Part shown: positions 8,977 to 18,311 of the stretch, in pieces
Layout: each line of letters opens with the position of its first letter
Position numbering within the stretch: position 1 is the first letter of the stretch
NCBI GenBank assembly: GCA_040220455.1
Contig: JAVJUS010000094.1
Span: 1 to 64,000 of the forward strand
Origin: JAVJUS01 sp040220455
GTDB taxonomy: Bacteria; Pseudomonadota; Alphaproteobacteria; DSM-16000; Inquilinaceae
Length of the DNA stretch: 64,000 nucleotides
Direction: 5' to 3'
Notes under the pieces: generated by a model
The model's database searches: none
The model's input: the letters and a program-made list of their open reading frames with translations, nothing else
Told to the model about the DNA's origin: nothing
Translations under genes and position numbers: made by a program

Positions 8977-10410
8977 ATGACACCCGCGGCCCGACTCCAA
9001 GCCGTCATCGATCTTTACGGCCAGGCCCGCGAGGGCGGGCGGCCGGCCGACGCGGTGGCCTCCGCCTTCTTCCGCGGCCGGCGCTACATCGGCTCGAAGG
9101 ACCGCCAGGCGGTCGCCGGGCGGCTCTGGTCGATGCTGCGCCACGAGGCGCGGCTGGGCTGGTGGGTCGCTCGCGCCGGCGTCCCCGACACCCCGCGCAC
9201 CCGCGCGGCGGCGGAGCTGCTGATCGCGGAAGGCATGGCCGGCGCGGCGGTGGACAAGCTGTTCGACGGCTCGACCTACGGCCCGGCGCCCCTGGCGGCG
9301 GAGGAGCGCGCCATCCTGACGACGGCGGAGGGCGGCCGGCTCGACGCGCCGGAGATGCCGGACGGCGTTCGCGCGGAACTGCCGGACTGGGCCGTCGCGC
9401 CGATGCGCCGGGCCTTCGGCGACCGATTCGACGAGGAGGCCGCCGCCCTGCTGGAGGCAGCGCCGCTCGACCTCCGGGTCAACGAGATCAAGGCCCGGCG
9501 GGACGAGGTGCTGGCTGCGCTGGAAGCCCAGGGGGTGGAGGCGGCGGCGACCGCCCTCTCCCCCATCGGCGTGCGGGTCGAGGGCCGGCCGAACCTGGCC
9601 GGCGCGCCGCTGTTCAAGTCCGGCGCGATTGAGATCCAGGACGAGGGCTCGCAGCTCGTGGCATTGCTCGCCGATGCCCGGCCCGGCATGCAGATCGCCG
9701 ACTACTGCGCCGGGGCGGGCGGCAAGGCGCTGGCGCTGGCCGCGCGAATGGGCGGCAAGGGGCGGGTGCTGGCCTGCGACGTCTCCGAGGGCCGGCTGGC
9801 CCGGGCCAAGGAGCGCATGCGCCGGGCCGGCATCGACAATATCGAGCCGCGGCTGATCGCTCCGGGGGACAAACGGCTCAAGCGCCTGAAGGGCCGCTTC
9901 GATCGCGTGCTGGTCGACGCGCCGTGCAGCGGCACCGGCGCCTGGCGGCGCAATCCGGACGCCCGCTGGCGCGATGTCGATCTCGACGCGCTGACGGCGC
10001 TGCAGGCCGATTTGCTGGACCGCGCGGCCCGGCTGGTCAAGCCCGGCGGGCGGCTGGTCTACGCCACCTGCTCGGTCCTGGCGGAGGAGAACGAGGATCG
10101 GGTCGAGGCGTTCCTGGCCGACCATCCGGACTTCGCCGCCCTGCCGGTCGCCGAGGCCTGGGCCGGCGTCTTCGGCGAGGACGCGGCCCCGCCGGCCGGC
10201 GCCGATGCCGGGCGTTGGCTGCGTCTCTCGCCCGCGCGCCACGGCACCGACGGCTTCTTCGTCGCCATCCTCGCCCGGGCCGAGGCGGGCCGCGGCGCCG
10301 GGCCGGACGGCGAGGACGGCGAGGGCGAGAGCGAGAGCGAGGACGGGGGCGACGGCGCCCGAGGATCCGGAGCCGACCCGTCCGCGACGGGCACGTCGGA
10401 GGCCGCATGA
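8977..10410 (+). CDS. RsmB-type RNA cytosine-C5 methyltransferase
   Basis: Uses S-adenosylmethionine to methylate C5 of a cytosine, most likely in 16S rRNA. An N-terminal NusB/RsmB-like helical region (residues about 1-130) precedes a Rossmann methyltransferase domain. Visible motifs are the SAM loop DYCAGAGGKALALAARM, the motif IV proline-cysteine DAPCSGTGAWRRNPD, and motif VI YATCSVLAEEN, giving both catalytic cysteines. The last 45 residues are an acidic Gly/Glu/Ser tail (EDGEGESESEDGGD) not expected in the family. The ATG at 8977 is preceded by GAAGGA; the stop overlaps the next gene by ATGA. RsmB or another family member cannot be told apart here. Confidence 0.85.
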   Translation: MTPAARLQAVIDLYGQAREGGRPADAVASAFFRGRRYIGSKDRQAVAGRLWSMLRHEARLGWWVARAGVPDTPRTRAAAELLIAEGMAGAAVDKLFDGSTYGPAPLAAEERAILTTAEGGRLDAPEMPDGVRAELPDWAVAPMRRAFGDRFDEEAAALLEAAPLDLRVNEIKARRDEVLAALEAQGVEAAATALSPIGVRVEGRPNLAGAPLFKSGAIEIQDEGSQLVALLADARPGMQIADYCAGAGGKALALAARMGGKGRVLACDVSEGRLARAKERMRRAGIDNIEPRLIAPGDKRLKRLKGRFDRVLVDAPCSGTGAWRRNPDARWRDVDLDALTALQADLLDRAARLVKPGGRLVYATCSVLAEENEDRVEAFLADHPDFAALPVAEAWAGVFGEDAAPPAGADAGRWLRLSPARHGTDGFFVAILARAEAGRGAGPDGEDGEGESESEDGGDGARGSGADPSATGTSEAA

Positions 10411-10985
10411 GCGATGACTTCCTGATCCGCCGGGCCCTGGTCGGCGACGCGCCGACGCTCGGCCGCATCCAGGTGACGAGTTGGCGGGAGAGCCATTCCG
10501 GGATTCTGCCGGCCGACCGGCTGGCCAAGCTCGACCCGGCCGAGCTCGGGGCCCAGTTCTCCGCCCGTCTGCGCAACCGGGACGAGCCGACGGCGACCTT
10601 CGTCGCCGTGGTCGCCGGGCGCGGCGCGGTCGGCTTCGGCATCTGCGGGCCGGCGCGCCGGGGCCCGCGCGGCCATCACGGGGAGATCCACGCCCTCTAC
10701 GTCCTGGGCGCGGTGCATGGCAAGGGGATCGGGCGGGCGCTGATGACCCGCATGGCCGGCTGGCTGCAGAGCCGCGCGCTCGAGCCCGCCTTCGTCGGCG
10801 TGCTGCGCGACAACTCGGCGGCGCGCGGCTTCTACGAGCATCTGGGCGGGCGCCATATCGGCGAGAAGCCGGTGCGTTGGCAGAATCTCGACCTGGTCGA
10901 GGCGCTCTACGGCTGGGAGAACCTCGACGCGCTGCTCGGCCTCGACATGACCGACGTGATCCCGCTGTTCCCGCCCAAGCGCTGA
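10407..10985 (+). CDS. GNAT family N-acetyltransferase
   Basis: A 192-residue GCN5-type acetyltransferase of unknown substrate. The acetyl-CoA loop is visible as LGAVHGKGIGRALMTRM (the Q/R-x-x-G-x-G/A pattern), followed by GVLRDNSAARGFYEHLGG, the usual beta-bulge and final helix. Translation is coupled to the upstream methyltransferase (ATGA overlap). The start SDDFLIRRALVGDAPTLGRI is typical of the RimI/YkkB-like branch. Confidence 0.85.
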   Translation: MSDDFLIRRALVGDAPTLGRIQVTSWRESHSGILPADRLAKLDPAELGAQFSARLRNRDEPTATFVAVVAGRGAVGFGICGPARRGPRGHHGEIHALYVLGAVHGKGIGRALMTRMAGWLQSRALEPAFVGVLRDNSAARGFYEHLGGRHIGEKPVRWQNLDLVEALYGWENLDALLGLDMTDVIPLFPPKR

Positions 10986-11045
10986 CGTCCGGCCGAAGGC
11001 GGGCAGGGGGATGGCTGCCATGCGGACCGCGTCGGCGGTTGCGGG

Positions 11046-11073
11046 TTGCAGACGCAAGGTCGTGCATTACGGT
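11046..11073 (+). promoter_or_regulatory. Possible guaA promoter
   Basis: TTGCAG (11046-11051), a 16-base spacer and TACGGT (11068-11073) lie 38 bases before the guaA ATG. The -10 match is moderate. By-eye prediction. Confidence 0.3.
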
Positions 11074-11111
11074 AGCGGCCTCGACCGACCCCGATTCCCG
11101 GACTCCCGCCG

Positions 11112-12758
<1,647 letters not shown>

Positions 12759-12913
12759 GGCGTGCGGGAAAGTGAGCCGCTTGTCCTCGGCCAGCGCCAG
12801 CTAACGATCGTATCGGCGTCCTGATCCGTCTTGGCAGGGACGGGTCGCGGACACGACCTCGCGGCCGATTTTTCACGGCTGAAAGAGCAACCGCACCGCT
12901 CATCTCTCGACCA

Positions 12914-12941
12914 TTGCGCCAGCGGCTAAAAGCGGCATATC
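12914..12941 (+). promoter_or_regulatory. Possible promoter of the tyrosinase pair
   Basis: TTGCGC at 12914-12919, 16 bases, then CATATC at 12936-12941 (or TATCTT two bases on) in an AT-richer patch, 35-60 bases before the likely start of the orphan domain gene. Weak, by eye. Confidence 0.25.
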
Positions 12942-12975
12942 TTCAACCTTGGGCTGCACGGCTCTTAAGGGGATA

Positions 12976-13431
12976 GTGGAGATTGTCGCGTCCGGTATCG
13001 CGTCAGCACGGCATTCGGCGACCGACCGTTGGGCGGCGGGGCTCTTTGCCGTGAGCGACGCGCCGAAGGTCCGCACGTCGGTTCCTCTCGATCGAACGGT
13101 GGCAGTCGATACGCGTGAAGTGAACGTGGCCGTCGAAGGCGTCGACCGCACGGCGATTTCGGGCTCGTTCACCGTCCACCTCCTGAAGGACGGGGCGCCT
13201 ATCGCCTCGCGGTTTCTCTGCCAGCCCACGGAGCCCGAGGAGGCCGTCGAGACCGGCGGCGAGGACCGCTTCGCGCGCTTCGATTTCGTGCTGCCGATCG
13301 AGGTTGTCGCGGACGGACTGCTGAGCGTCGCGATCGAGCCGCTCGAAACGGACGTCCGGGGCGCGTCGTCGCTGTCGGACGCGACGGCGCGCGCGACCCT
13401 GACCGTCAGTCTCATGCTTCAGACCGAATGA
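12976..13431 (+). CDS. Stand-alone tyrosinase C-terminal-domain protein
   Basis: A protein of about 151 residues whose last 115 residues are homologous to the C-terminal domain of the tyrosinase that follows 19 bases later. Aligned blocks: VDT near the start, GSFTVHLLKDG with GSFEVHLFKDG, ASRFLCQPTEPE with ASRFLFQPQEPE, ARFDFVLP with ARFDFDLP, then V-EPL/V-EPV. The oxidase core with its copper histidines is absent, and so is the CETC cysteine pair present in the tyrosinase tail. In related oxidases this domain covers the active site, and in Streptomyces a separate small upstream protein (MelC1) loads copper, so a trans-acting lid or caddie is a reasonable guess. A leftover of partial duplication is the alternative. 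Start uncertain: GTG at 12976 after AAGGGG; TTG 12949 and GTG 13051 are also in frame. Confidence 0.6.
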   Translation: MEIVASGIASARHSATDRWAAGLFAVSDAPKVRTSVPLDRTVAVDTREVNVAVEGVDRTAISGSFTVHLLKDGAPIASRFLCQPTEPEEAVETGGEDRFARFDFVLPIEVVADGLLSVAIEPLETDVRGASSLSDATARATLTVSLMLQTE

Positions 13432-13450
13432 TCCATCACAGGAGCCCTTG

Positions 13451-14968
13451 ATGCCCGCCACGCCGACTTTTCCGGTCGCCGATCCAACCTGGTACGACAC
13501 GATCCGTCACATGTTCGATGCGACCGACGTCGCGCACATGTCGAAGCAAGGCTTGGACTTGACCAGCTACGACGACGTGCGCGCCAGCGCCGGCGGCATC
13601 TACGGGCAGGTCTCGACGCATCAGATGCCCCCAGGCAAGCCCTGGACGCCCGACATGATCCAAACCTTCCTGAATTGGATGTCCAACGGCTATCCCAAGG
13701 GGACGCCGGCGGCCGTTCGGGACGCGGCGATGGTGTCCGCGGCGCCGACCGCCGCCTCGCGTATCCGGAAGGACGTGAACAGCCTGAACGGTACCGAGCG
13801 CGACAAGGTGATCAAGGCGTTCCAAGGGGTGATGGCCAAGGACCCTTCGGATCCCGACAGCTACTTCGTTCAGGCCGGATACCACTGGCTGCCGTCGCCG
13901 CTTTACTGCCAGCACCACGTCCCGGCGTACAATCCCTGGCACCGGGCCTACTTGTTGAGCTTCGAGAACGCGCTGCGCTCGGTTCCCGGATGCGAAGACG
14001 TGACGCTGCCGTACTGGGACATCACGACCCCCTTTCCGGATTTCCTGAAGTCGGCGCCGTTCGACGCGTACACGCTGCCGCAGGATGTCGGCAACGGATT
14101 CAAGAAGGGTTACGTCACCGAGCGTTATTCCTACCCCCAGATCGCGGTGAACCTGGAGCGGTACCAGGTGACTGCCGACCTCGAGCGTGCCCTGACCAAG
14201 ACCGATTGGGAGGATTTCCACGGCTGGTGGTCCGGCGCGCCTCACAACACCATCATCTCCGCGCACGACGGCGGCCATGGCGCGATCGGTCCGACGATGG
14301 CCAACCAGTCGGTGGCGGCCTTCGATCCGGTGTTCTGGTTCTTCCATGCCAACTGGGACCGGTTGTGGTGGGAATGGCAGAAGAGTGTCGATGGCACGGA
14401 TCTGAACGGCTTGCTCTCGACCATCAACCGGCAGACGGACCAGGCCAGCTACCAGATCTTCACGGTGGAGCCCCTGAAGGCGTTACAGCCGTTCACGGAA
14501 TTGCCGATCGGGCTCGATACCGTGAAGGTGATCAACTCCGTGAACTCGCTGGATGTCGACTACGCCCCGCCGGCCGCGCAGGCCGCCGCCCTCGCCTTCG
14601 CGCGCAAGGCCCGGTTCGCGCTGCCCATCGAGGACCGGGCGTCGGTCGACACGCAGCGCGCCACCGTGACCGTCGACAGCATCGACCGCCTGAAGATTCC
14701 GGGCAGTTTCGAGGTTCATCTCTTCAAGGATGGACAGCGCCTCGCCAGCCGCTTCCTGTTCCAGCCTCAGGAGCCGGAGACCTGCGAGACCTGCGCCAAG
14801 AACGGCATCGCCCGTTTCGACTTCGATCTGCCGCTGTCGGAGATCTCTGGCGGGAAACTGCACGTCGAGGTCGAGCCGGTGGACAAATCGTTCGTCGGGG
14901 CGCGTTTCCCCGCCAAGCTCATGGGGCAGCCGAAGATGTCCGTCCAACTCGCGATGGAGACCGACTAG
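13451..14968 (+). CDS. Tyrosinase / polyphenol oxidase family protein
   Basis: Type-3 copper enzyme oxidising phenols or catechols to quinones. The 505-residue product has an N-terminal region (about 10-90) with DIRHMF-like and MPPGKPW blocks, the oxidase core, and a C-terminal beta domain (about 385-505). CuA ligands are His145 (GYHW), His155 and His164 (PWHRAY). Cys153 two residues before His155 fits the thioether bridge of fungal tyrosinases and haemocyanins. CuB ligands fit His272, His276 (AHDGGHG) and His299 (FDPVFWFFHANWDRLW), with the spacing of Streptomyces tyrosinase. The tail has a CETC motif (Cys445, Cys448); a CxxC in this domain aids copper uptake in fungal pro-tyrosinase. No signal peptide is seen, so it is probably cytoplasmic. 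ATG 13451 has AGGAG 6 bases upstream. The TAG stop lies at the edge of repeat copy B. Confidence 0.85.
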   Translation: MPATPTFPVADPTWYDTIRHMFDATDVAHMSKQGLDLTSYDDVRASAGGIYGQVSTHQMPPGKPWTPDMIQTFLNWMSNGYPKGTPAAVRDAAMVSAAPTAASRIRKDVNSLNGTERDKVIKAFQGVMAKDPSDPDSYFVQAGYHWLPSPLYCQHHVPAYNPWHRAYLLSFENALRSVPGCEDVTLPYWDITTPFPDFLKSAPFDAYTLPQDVGNGFKKGYVTERYSYPQIAVNLERYQVTADLERALTKTDWEDFHGWWSGAPHNTIISAHDGGHGAIGPTMANQSVAAFDPVFWFFHANWDRLWWEWQKSVDGTDLNGLLSTINRQTDQASYQIFTVEPLKALQPFTELPIGLDTVKVINSVNSLDVDYAPPAAQAAALAFARKARFALPIEDRASVDTQRATVTVDSIDRLKIPGSFEVHLFKDGQRLASRFLFQPQEPETCETCAKNGIARFDFDLPLSEISGGKLHVEVEPVDKSFVGARFPAKLMGQPKMSVQLAMETD

Positions 14969-15012
14969 GGCAATTCCCGAACTGATGATTCAATCAGTTC
15001 GGAAATCGCCCC
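14967..15012 (+). repeat. Palindromic repeat, copy B (half element)
   Basis: Only the second palindrome of the element (AGGGC, CCGAACTGAT, ATCAGTTCGG, GCCC). It begins on the last two bases of the tyrosinase stop codon and ends where the truncated VapC reading frame begins, so it sits exactly at a junction between two unrelated genes. Same orientation as copy A. Confidence 0.8.
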
Positions 15013-15439
15013 AGGTGGAGTGCGTCGCCGGCACGCAGGCCGAGGGCGTGGTGGTCGATCCACGTCGCCGCGATGCGGAAATGAGCGGCGGTCATCGCCA
15101 GCACGGTGAGGCTTCTCACCACCCGTTCATGGAACAAGGCGAGCGCGGCGGCGCGCTGCTCCAGCCCCATCTGGCCGGTCTGCAGCTTGATCGCCAGCGC
15201 GGACGACATCTCGGTGATGGTCCAGTCGCTGATCAGCAACCGGTTCGCGTCCTGGTTCCCCAACTAGGGAAATTTCCGAACTGATTGAATCCTCAGGTCG
15301 GAAAACTGCCCTATGTTCAACAACCTAGAGCATCTTATCTGCGCCCATTCGGGTGCAGGATGCTCTAGTCCTGAACATGCGCTGCTGACGGCTTGTTGGA
15401 AACCGCCGCGACCAGCACCGACGTGTCGAGAAACGGCAT
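15013..15439 (-). pseudogene. Disrupted VapC-type PIN-domain toxin
   Basis: Remains of a PIN-domain ribonuclease toxin. The first 24 codons from ATG 15439 (MPFLDTSVLVAAVSN..., with the PIN aspartate in FLDTS) run into repeat copy C, whose TAG at 15365-15367 ends translation. The homologous body resumes beyond the repeat in another frame (RLLISDWTITEMSSALA ... LGLRAGDALHL, 15013-15265), keeping the conserved Glu/Asp acids. It is then cut at DALHL by repeat copy B, losing about 25-30 C-terminal residues. The start overlaps the antitoxin stop as TGATG, the normal arrangement. Two disruptions and a missing end make function very unlikely. Confidence 0.8.
15266..15368 (-). repeat. Bipartite palindromic repeat, copy C (full, inside vapC)
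   Basis: The complete two-hairpin element in the opposite orientation to copy A. Its reverse complement runs CTAGAGCATC...GATGCTCTAG, spacer, AGGGC...CCGA, TTCGG...CCCT. It lies between codon 24 and the body of vapC. Copy A, at a site with no gene, gives the element boundaries. Confidence 0.85.
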
Positions 15440-15681
15440 CAGTAGCGATCGGTGTCGCGCATCGATCGGACCAGTTCCTCGGCATCCTGGTCCGCTCGGG
15501 GCATGGTCTCGGTCAATGCCCCGAGGCGGCTGACGTCGACCCGCTGCCGGTGGCGGTCTGTGGCCGTCCGGCGGGCGACCGGCTTGCCGCGCCGGTTGAT
15601 GCCGGTGGAGTCACCGGCTTCGACCCGATCGACATGTTCGCTCGGATGAGCCTTCGCATCGGCCGGATTTCCGGTCTTCAT
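15439..15681 (-). CDS. Phd/YefM-type antitoxin (partner of broken VapC)
   Basis: An 80-residue protein matching Phd-family antitoxins: MKTGNPADAKAH at the start, EHVDRVEAGD, and RRGKPVAR (the conserved G-K-P-V-A segment of the DNA-binding fold), then a C-terminal toxin-binding tail ending RSMRDTDRY. ATG 15681 has CAGGAG 7 bases upstream. Some usually hydrophobic positions are changed (HPSEHV where HLS-LV is common; STGINRRG), which suggests decay now that the toxin is dead. It may still bind its own promoter. Confidence 0.65.
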   Translation of the reverse strand: MKTGNPADAKAHPSEHVDRVEAGDSTGINRRGKPVARRTATDRHRQRVDVSRLGALTETMPRADQDAEELVRSMRDTDRY

Positions 15682-15710
15682 GATTAACTCCTGACCATCT
15701 GTGTGGTCAT

Positions 15711-15739
15711 CAAGCCGGGGACCATCGAGTGGGGTGAGG
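15711..15739 (+). repeat. Right att-like repeat: degenerate guaA 3' end
   Basis: A non-coding copy of the guaA terminus. Read in the guaA frame it gives K-P-G-T-I-E-W, against K-P-P-G-T-I-E-W-E in the gene. One base differs and two short gaps (3 and 1) are present. Proposed right attachment site of the island that starts at 12728. Confidence 0.55.
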
Positions 15740-15869
15740 GGCGACGAGCCCTGTTCCGGAATCCCGGATGACGCGACGCCGCCTCTGCAAGCGCCACGCG
15801 CGGCAATCGCGTCCCGGACCCCGGCGTCGGGGGACGCCGCGTCGCGGCCGCCTCGCCTTCGCGGAGGCT

Positions 15870-16358
15870 CTACCCCACCGGCCGTACGCCGTAGGCGGCG
15901 TAGGCGTCCTCCATCCGCTCGGCCTCGGTGCGCTCCGGGAAGAGGTGGTAGCTCGGGGCCAGGATGCGCTCGACGCGGTCGACGCGGATCGCGATGACGT
16001 GGCGGATCGGAAACGCGTCACCGGCCATGCGCAGCAGCGCCGCGCCGAGGACGGGGAAGTCGTCGGAGTCGGGCGGAACGATCGTCGCCATGCCCTTGAT
16101 CTTGAAGCCGCGCTGGCGGAAGACGTCGATGAAGCTCACGCAAACGCCCGGATTGGCGCGGATGTTCGCCACGCTGTTGGCCGAGGCGATGTCGGCGATC
16201 ACGATCCGGTCGTCGCCATGGCTGGAGAATATCTCCTTGGGCGTCACGTTCGGCAGCCCGTCCCGACCCAGGGTCGCCAGCCAGCAGAGCACGGCGTTGT
16301 CGATATCCGTTCTCACGGTGGCGTCGATGGTCGCGCCGGCAGGCGGGCGGTCGGTCAC
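15870..16358 (-). CDS. Pyridoxamine 5'-phosphate oxidase-like flavin-binding protein
   Basis: A 162-residue split-barrel protein of the PNPOx-like family, usually FMN- or F420-binding. The opening segment (NAVLCWLATLGRDGLPNVTP) and IVIADIASANSVANIRANPG with VCVSFIDVF are the two strands-plus-helix blocks typical of the group. True PdxH contacts are not evident, so pyridoxal synthesis is not implied. It starts at GTG 16358, overlapping the stop of the LysE gene (GTGA), so the two are translationally coupled. Confidence 0.8.
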   Translation of the reverse strand: MTDRPPAGATIDATVRTDIDNAVLCWLATLGRDGLPNVTPKEIFSSHGDDRIVIADIASANSVANIRANPGVCVSFIDVFRQRGFKIKGMATIVPPDSDDFPVLGAALLRMAGDAFPIRHVIAIRVDRVERILAPSYHLFPERTEAERMEDAYAAYGVRPVG

Positions 16359-16984
16359 GAGAGCGTCTCCATCATGAGGCGGAGGCCGAAGGCCGCGAGG
16401 ACGGCGCCGACCGCCCGCTCGATCCATCGCCCGATTCTGTCGTAGACCCGGCGCGCCGGCGGGCTCGACAACGCCACCGTGACCAGGCCGTACCAGGCGA
16501 TTTCCAGCAGGAAGCCGCCGGCGAGGATCGCGGACTTGGCCCACAGCGGCGTGCCGGGAGGGATCGCGGCGGCGTAGAGCCCGATGAAGAACGCGATCCC
16601 CTTTGGATTCGACAGGTTGACGAGCATCCCCGTCCGCAGGCCGCGCAGGGCAGAGGGCGAGTCCGGCCGCGACTCCCCGTCGCCGTCGCCGGATCGCGCG
16701 CTCGCCCAGGCCGTCACGCCCAGATAGACGAGGTAGGCGCCGCCGGCGACCTGGACCGCGTCGGCCAGCCAGTCGAGCCGCGTCAGGACCAGGGCCAGGC
16801 CCGTCATCGTCAGGACGGCGTAGAGGGTCGCCGCAACGGCGAAACCGAAACTCGCACCGATCGCGGCGGGTCGGGCCCCTCCGACCGCCAGACGCGTGAC
16901 AAGCGCGAAATTCGGTCCCGGGCTCACGACGACGGCGGCGTAGAGTGTCAGCGTCGTCGCGATGACGACGAGCGGATCGGTCAT
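16355..16984 (-). CDS. LysE/RhtB family amino-acid exporter
   Basis: Inner-membrane efflux protein for an amino acid or related metabolite. The 209 residues include six hydrophobic segments, the N-terminal family signature VVSPGPNFALVTRLAVGG, and LRTGMLVNLSNPKGIAFFIG in the second half. The exported substrate cannot be read from sequence. It overlaps the downstream PNPOx-like gene by GTGA, and its ATG overlaps the stop of a short open frame upstream. Confidence 0.88.
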   Translation of the reverse strand: MTDPLVVIATTLTLYAAVVVSPGPNFALVTRLAVGGARPAAIGASFGFAVAATLYAVLTMTGLALVLTRLDWLADAVQVAGGAYLVYLGVTAWASARSGDGDGESRPDSPSALRGLRTGMLVNLSNPKGIAFFIGLYAAAIPPGTPLWAKSAILAGGFLLEIAWYGLVTVALSSPPARRVYDRIGRWIERAVGAVLAAFGLRLMMETLS

Positions 16985-17136
16985 GGCTGTCCGGGCCGGA
17001 TTGCGGGAGAGAGGTCGGGCTTCGACAGTCCCACGACGTGGTCCTGTCGGATCCCCGGGACGGCAAGGAATTTCTCTTGTAGATTGTCCAGGCTATCAAA
17101 ACCTTCAGTTTTGCGGCAAGGCTGCTCGGCGGACAT
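16981..17136 (-). pseudogene. 51-residue open frame before the LysE gene, possible regulator remnant
   Basis: ATG 17136 to TGA 16981, overlapping the exporter start as ATGA. The stretch FDSLDNLQEKFLAVPGIRQD followed by VVGLSKPDLSPAI faintly resembles the C-terminal end of an Lrp/AsnC regulator, a common neighbour of LysE exporters, but no DNA-binding part is present and the ribosome site is poor. It could equally be a leader peptide or chance. Confidence 0.25.
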
Positions 17137-17265
17137 GTCTTCCGACCGGAAAGCCGGGAATGGAACCCTTGCCCAGGGGGACGTCCTCGGCGCATCTCGA
17201 TCGCCGCTATGGCCAGACCGGATCATGTGCCGACACGCGTGACCGCCTCGAGAGGAGACCACCCC

Positions 17266-17670
17266 ATGCAGATCAAGCCCGCCGGCACCGAGCCCTCCGG
17301 CGAGGGCCCCGCGGACTGGTTCACCGGGCGCGTGCGCATCGACCCGCAGCACAGCGCGCCGGATCCGGCGCGGGTGTCGATCACCAGCGTGACCTTCGAG
17401 CCCGGGGCGCGGACCGCCTGGCATACCCATCCGCTGGGCCAGACGCTGATCGTCACGGCCGGGGTCGGGCGCATCCAGCGCGCGGGCGGGCCGGTGGAGA
17501 CGATTCGGCCGGGCGACGTCGTCTGGTTCGAGCCCGGCGAGAAGCACTGGCACGGCGCGGCCCCGAAGTCCGCCATGACCCACATCGCGATCCAGGAACG
17601 CCTCGACGGCAAGGCGGTCGACTGGCTGGAACACGTCACCGACGCGGACTATCTGGCCGCGGACTCCTGA
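17266..17670 (+). CDS. Manganese cupin, hydroxynitrile-lyase-like
   Basis: A 134-residue single-domain cupin. From memory it closely resembles the bacterial cupin hydroxynitrile lyases (Granulicella GtHNL type): GPADWFTG near residue 14, RTAWHTHPLGQTLIVTAG, GDVVW(F)xPGEKHWHGAAP, and a C-terminal AIQERLDGKAVDWLEHVTD. Predicted metal ligands His53, His55, Gln59 and His94 fall at the same positions as in that enzyme. Members add or release cyanide from cyanohydrins in vitro; the physiological role is unknown. The ATG has AGGAG upstream; an in-frame ATG at 17209 lacks one. Confidence 0.8.
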   Translation: MQIKPAGTEPSGEGPADWFTGRVRIDPQHSAPDPARVSITSVTFEPGARTAWHTHPLGQTLIVTAGVGRIQRAGGPVETIRPGDVVWFEPGEKHWHGAAPKSAMTHIAIQERLDGKAVDWLEHVTDADYLAADS

Positions 17671-17698
17671 TCGGGCGAGACGCCCCCAGATTCCACCG

Positions 17699-17919
17699 TC
17701 AGACCCGCTCCAGCGGCAGCAGCCGGCCGAGGAGCGCCAGCAGCGCGACCGTGGCCAGGATCGGCAGGGTCGAGACGGCGTCGACCGCCGGCAGGCCGTC
17801 GATCGGCTCGCGTCGCCCCGCAGCAGGATGCGCCCGGCGGTCGGCTCGACGAAGCCGGCGATCGCCGTGACCGTGTCGCAGCGCCTTTCGAGCACGAACA
17901 GCGCCGGATAGGTGTCCAT
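17699..17919 (-). pseudogene. Frameshifted remnant with a C-terminal hydrophobic segment
   Basis: From ATG 17919 the frame reads MDTYPALFVLERRCDTVTA then IAGFVEPTAGRILLRGD, after which the sense switches frame: GLPAVDAVSTLPILATVALL then ALLGRLLPLERV and stop at 17699. The first part recalls the post-Walker-A strand of ABC ATPases; the second looks like a membrane or C-terminal sorting segment. It lies in the 640-base gap between the cupin and pentapeptide genes, where nothing else coding is seen. Best treated as a decayed gene of unknown type. Confidence 0.3.
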
Positions 17920-18311
17920 CGTGGCTCCCGTCGCCCTCCGCGCGGAGACGGGAGGGTGCAGAGGGCTTGCCAAGGCGGCCGGGACCGGTGCAGCCGCGAC
18001 ACGACGCCGGCCGGGCCGGGGCGCGGTGGCCCGCCTCACGGGCGGGTTGCCGAAACTCTTCGCCGTCGAATGGCCAGGATCGGTGCGGAGGAGGCCCGGC
18101 ACGATCCAAGCGACCGCGCCGGCGGCCGACCGGGTGTCCGGGCACGCCAAGGAACCGGGCCCTTCAGCACGCGTTAACCTTCGCCGCCTATCGTTCGCCG
18201 GTCGCCGAGCGTGGCGGTTCGCCCGACCGGGATGCCCGCCGGCGCGCGCCGCGCCGCGGGTCCGGTGCCGCCGCATCGTGCCGCCCTTTCCGCCGCCTGG
18301 GCCCGTCGTCG

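Noticed and set aside
14240..14350. Loss of a CuB histidine in the tyrosinase (PHNTII instead of HNxxH)
   Set aside because: The following AHDGGHG supplies a His-x3-His pair with the correct spacing to the third ligand, so the site looks complete.
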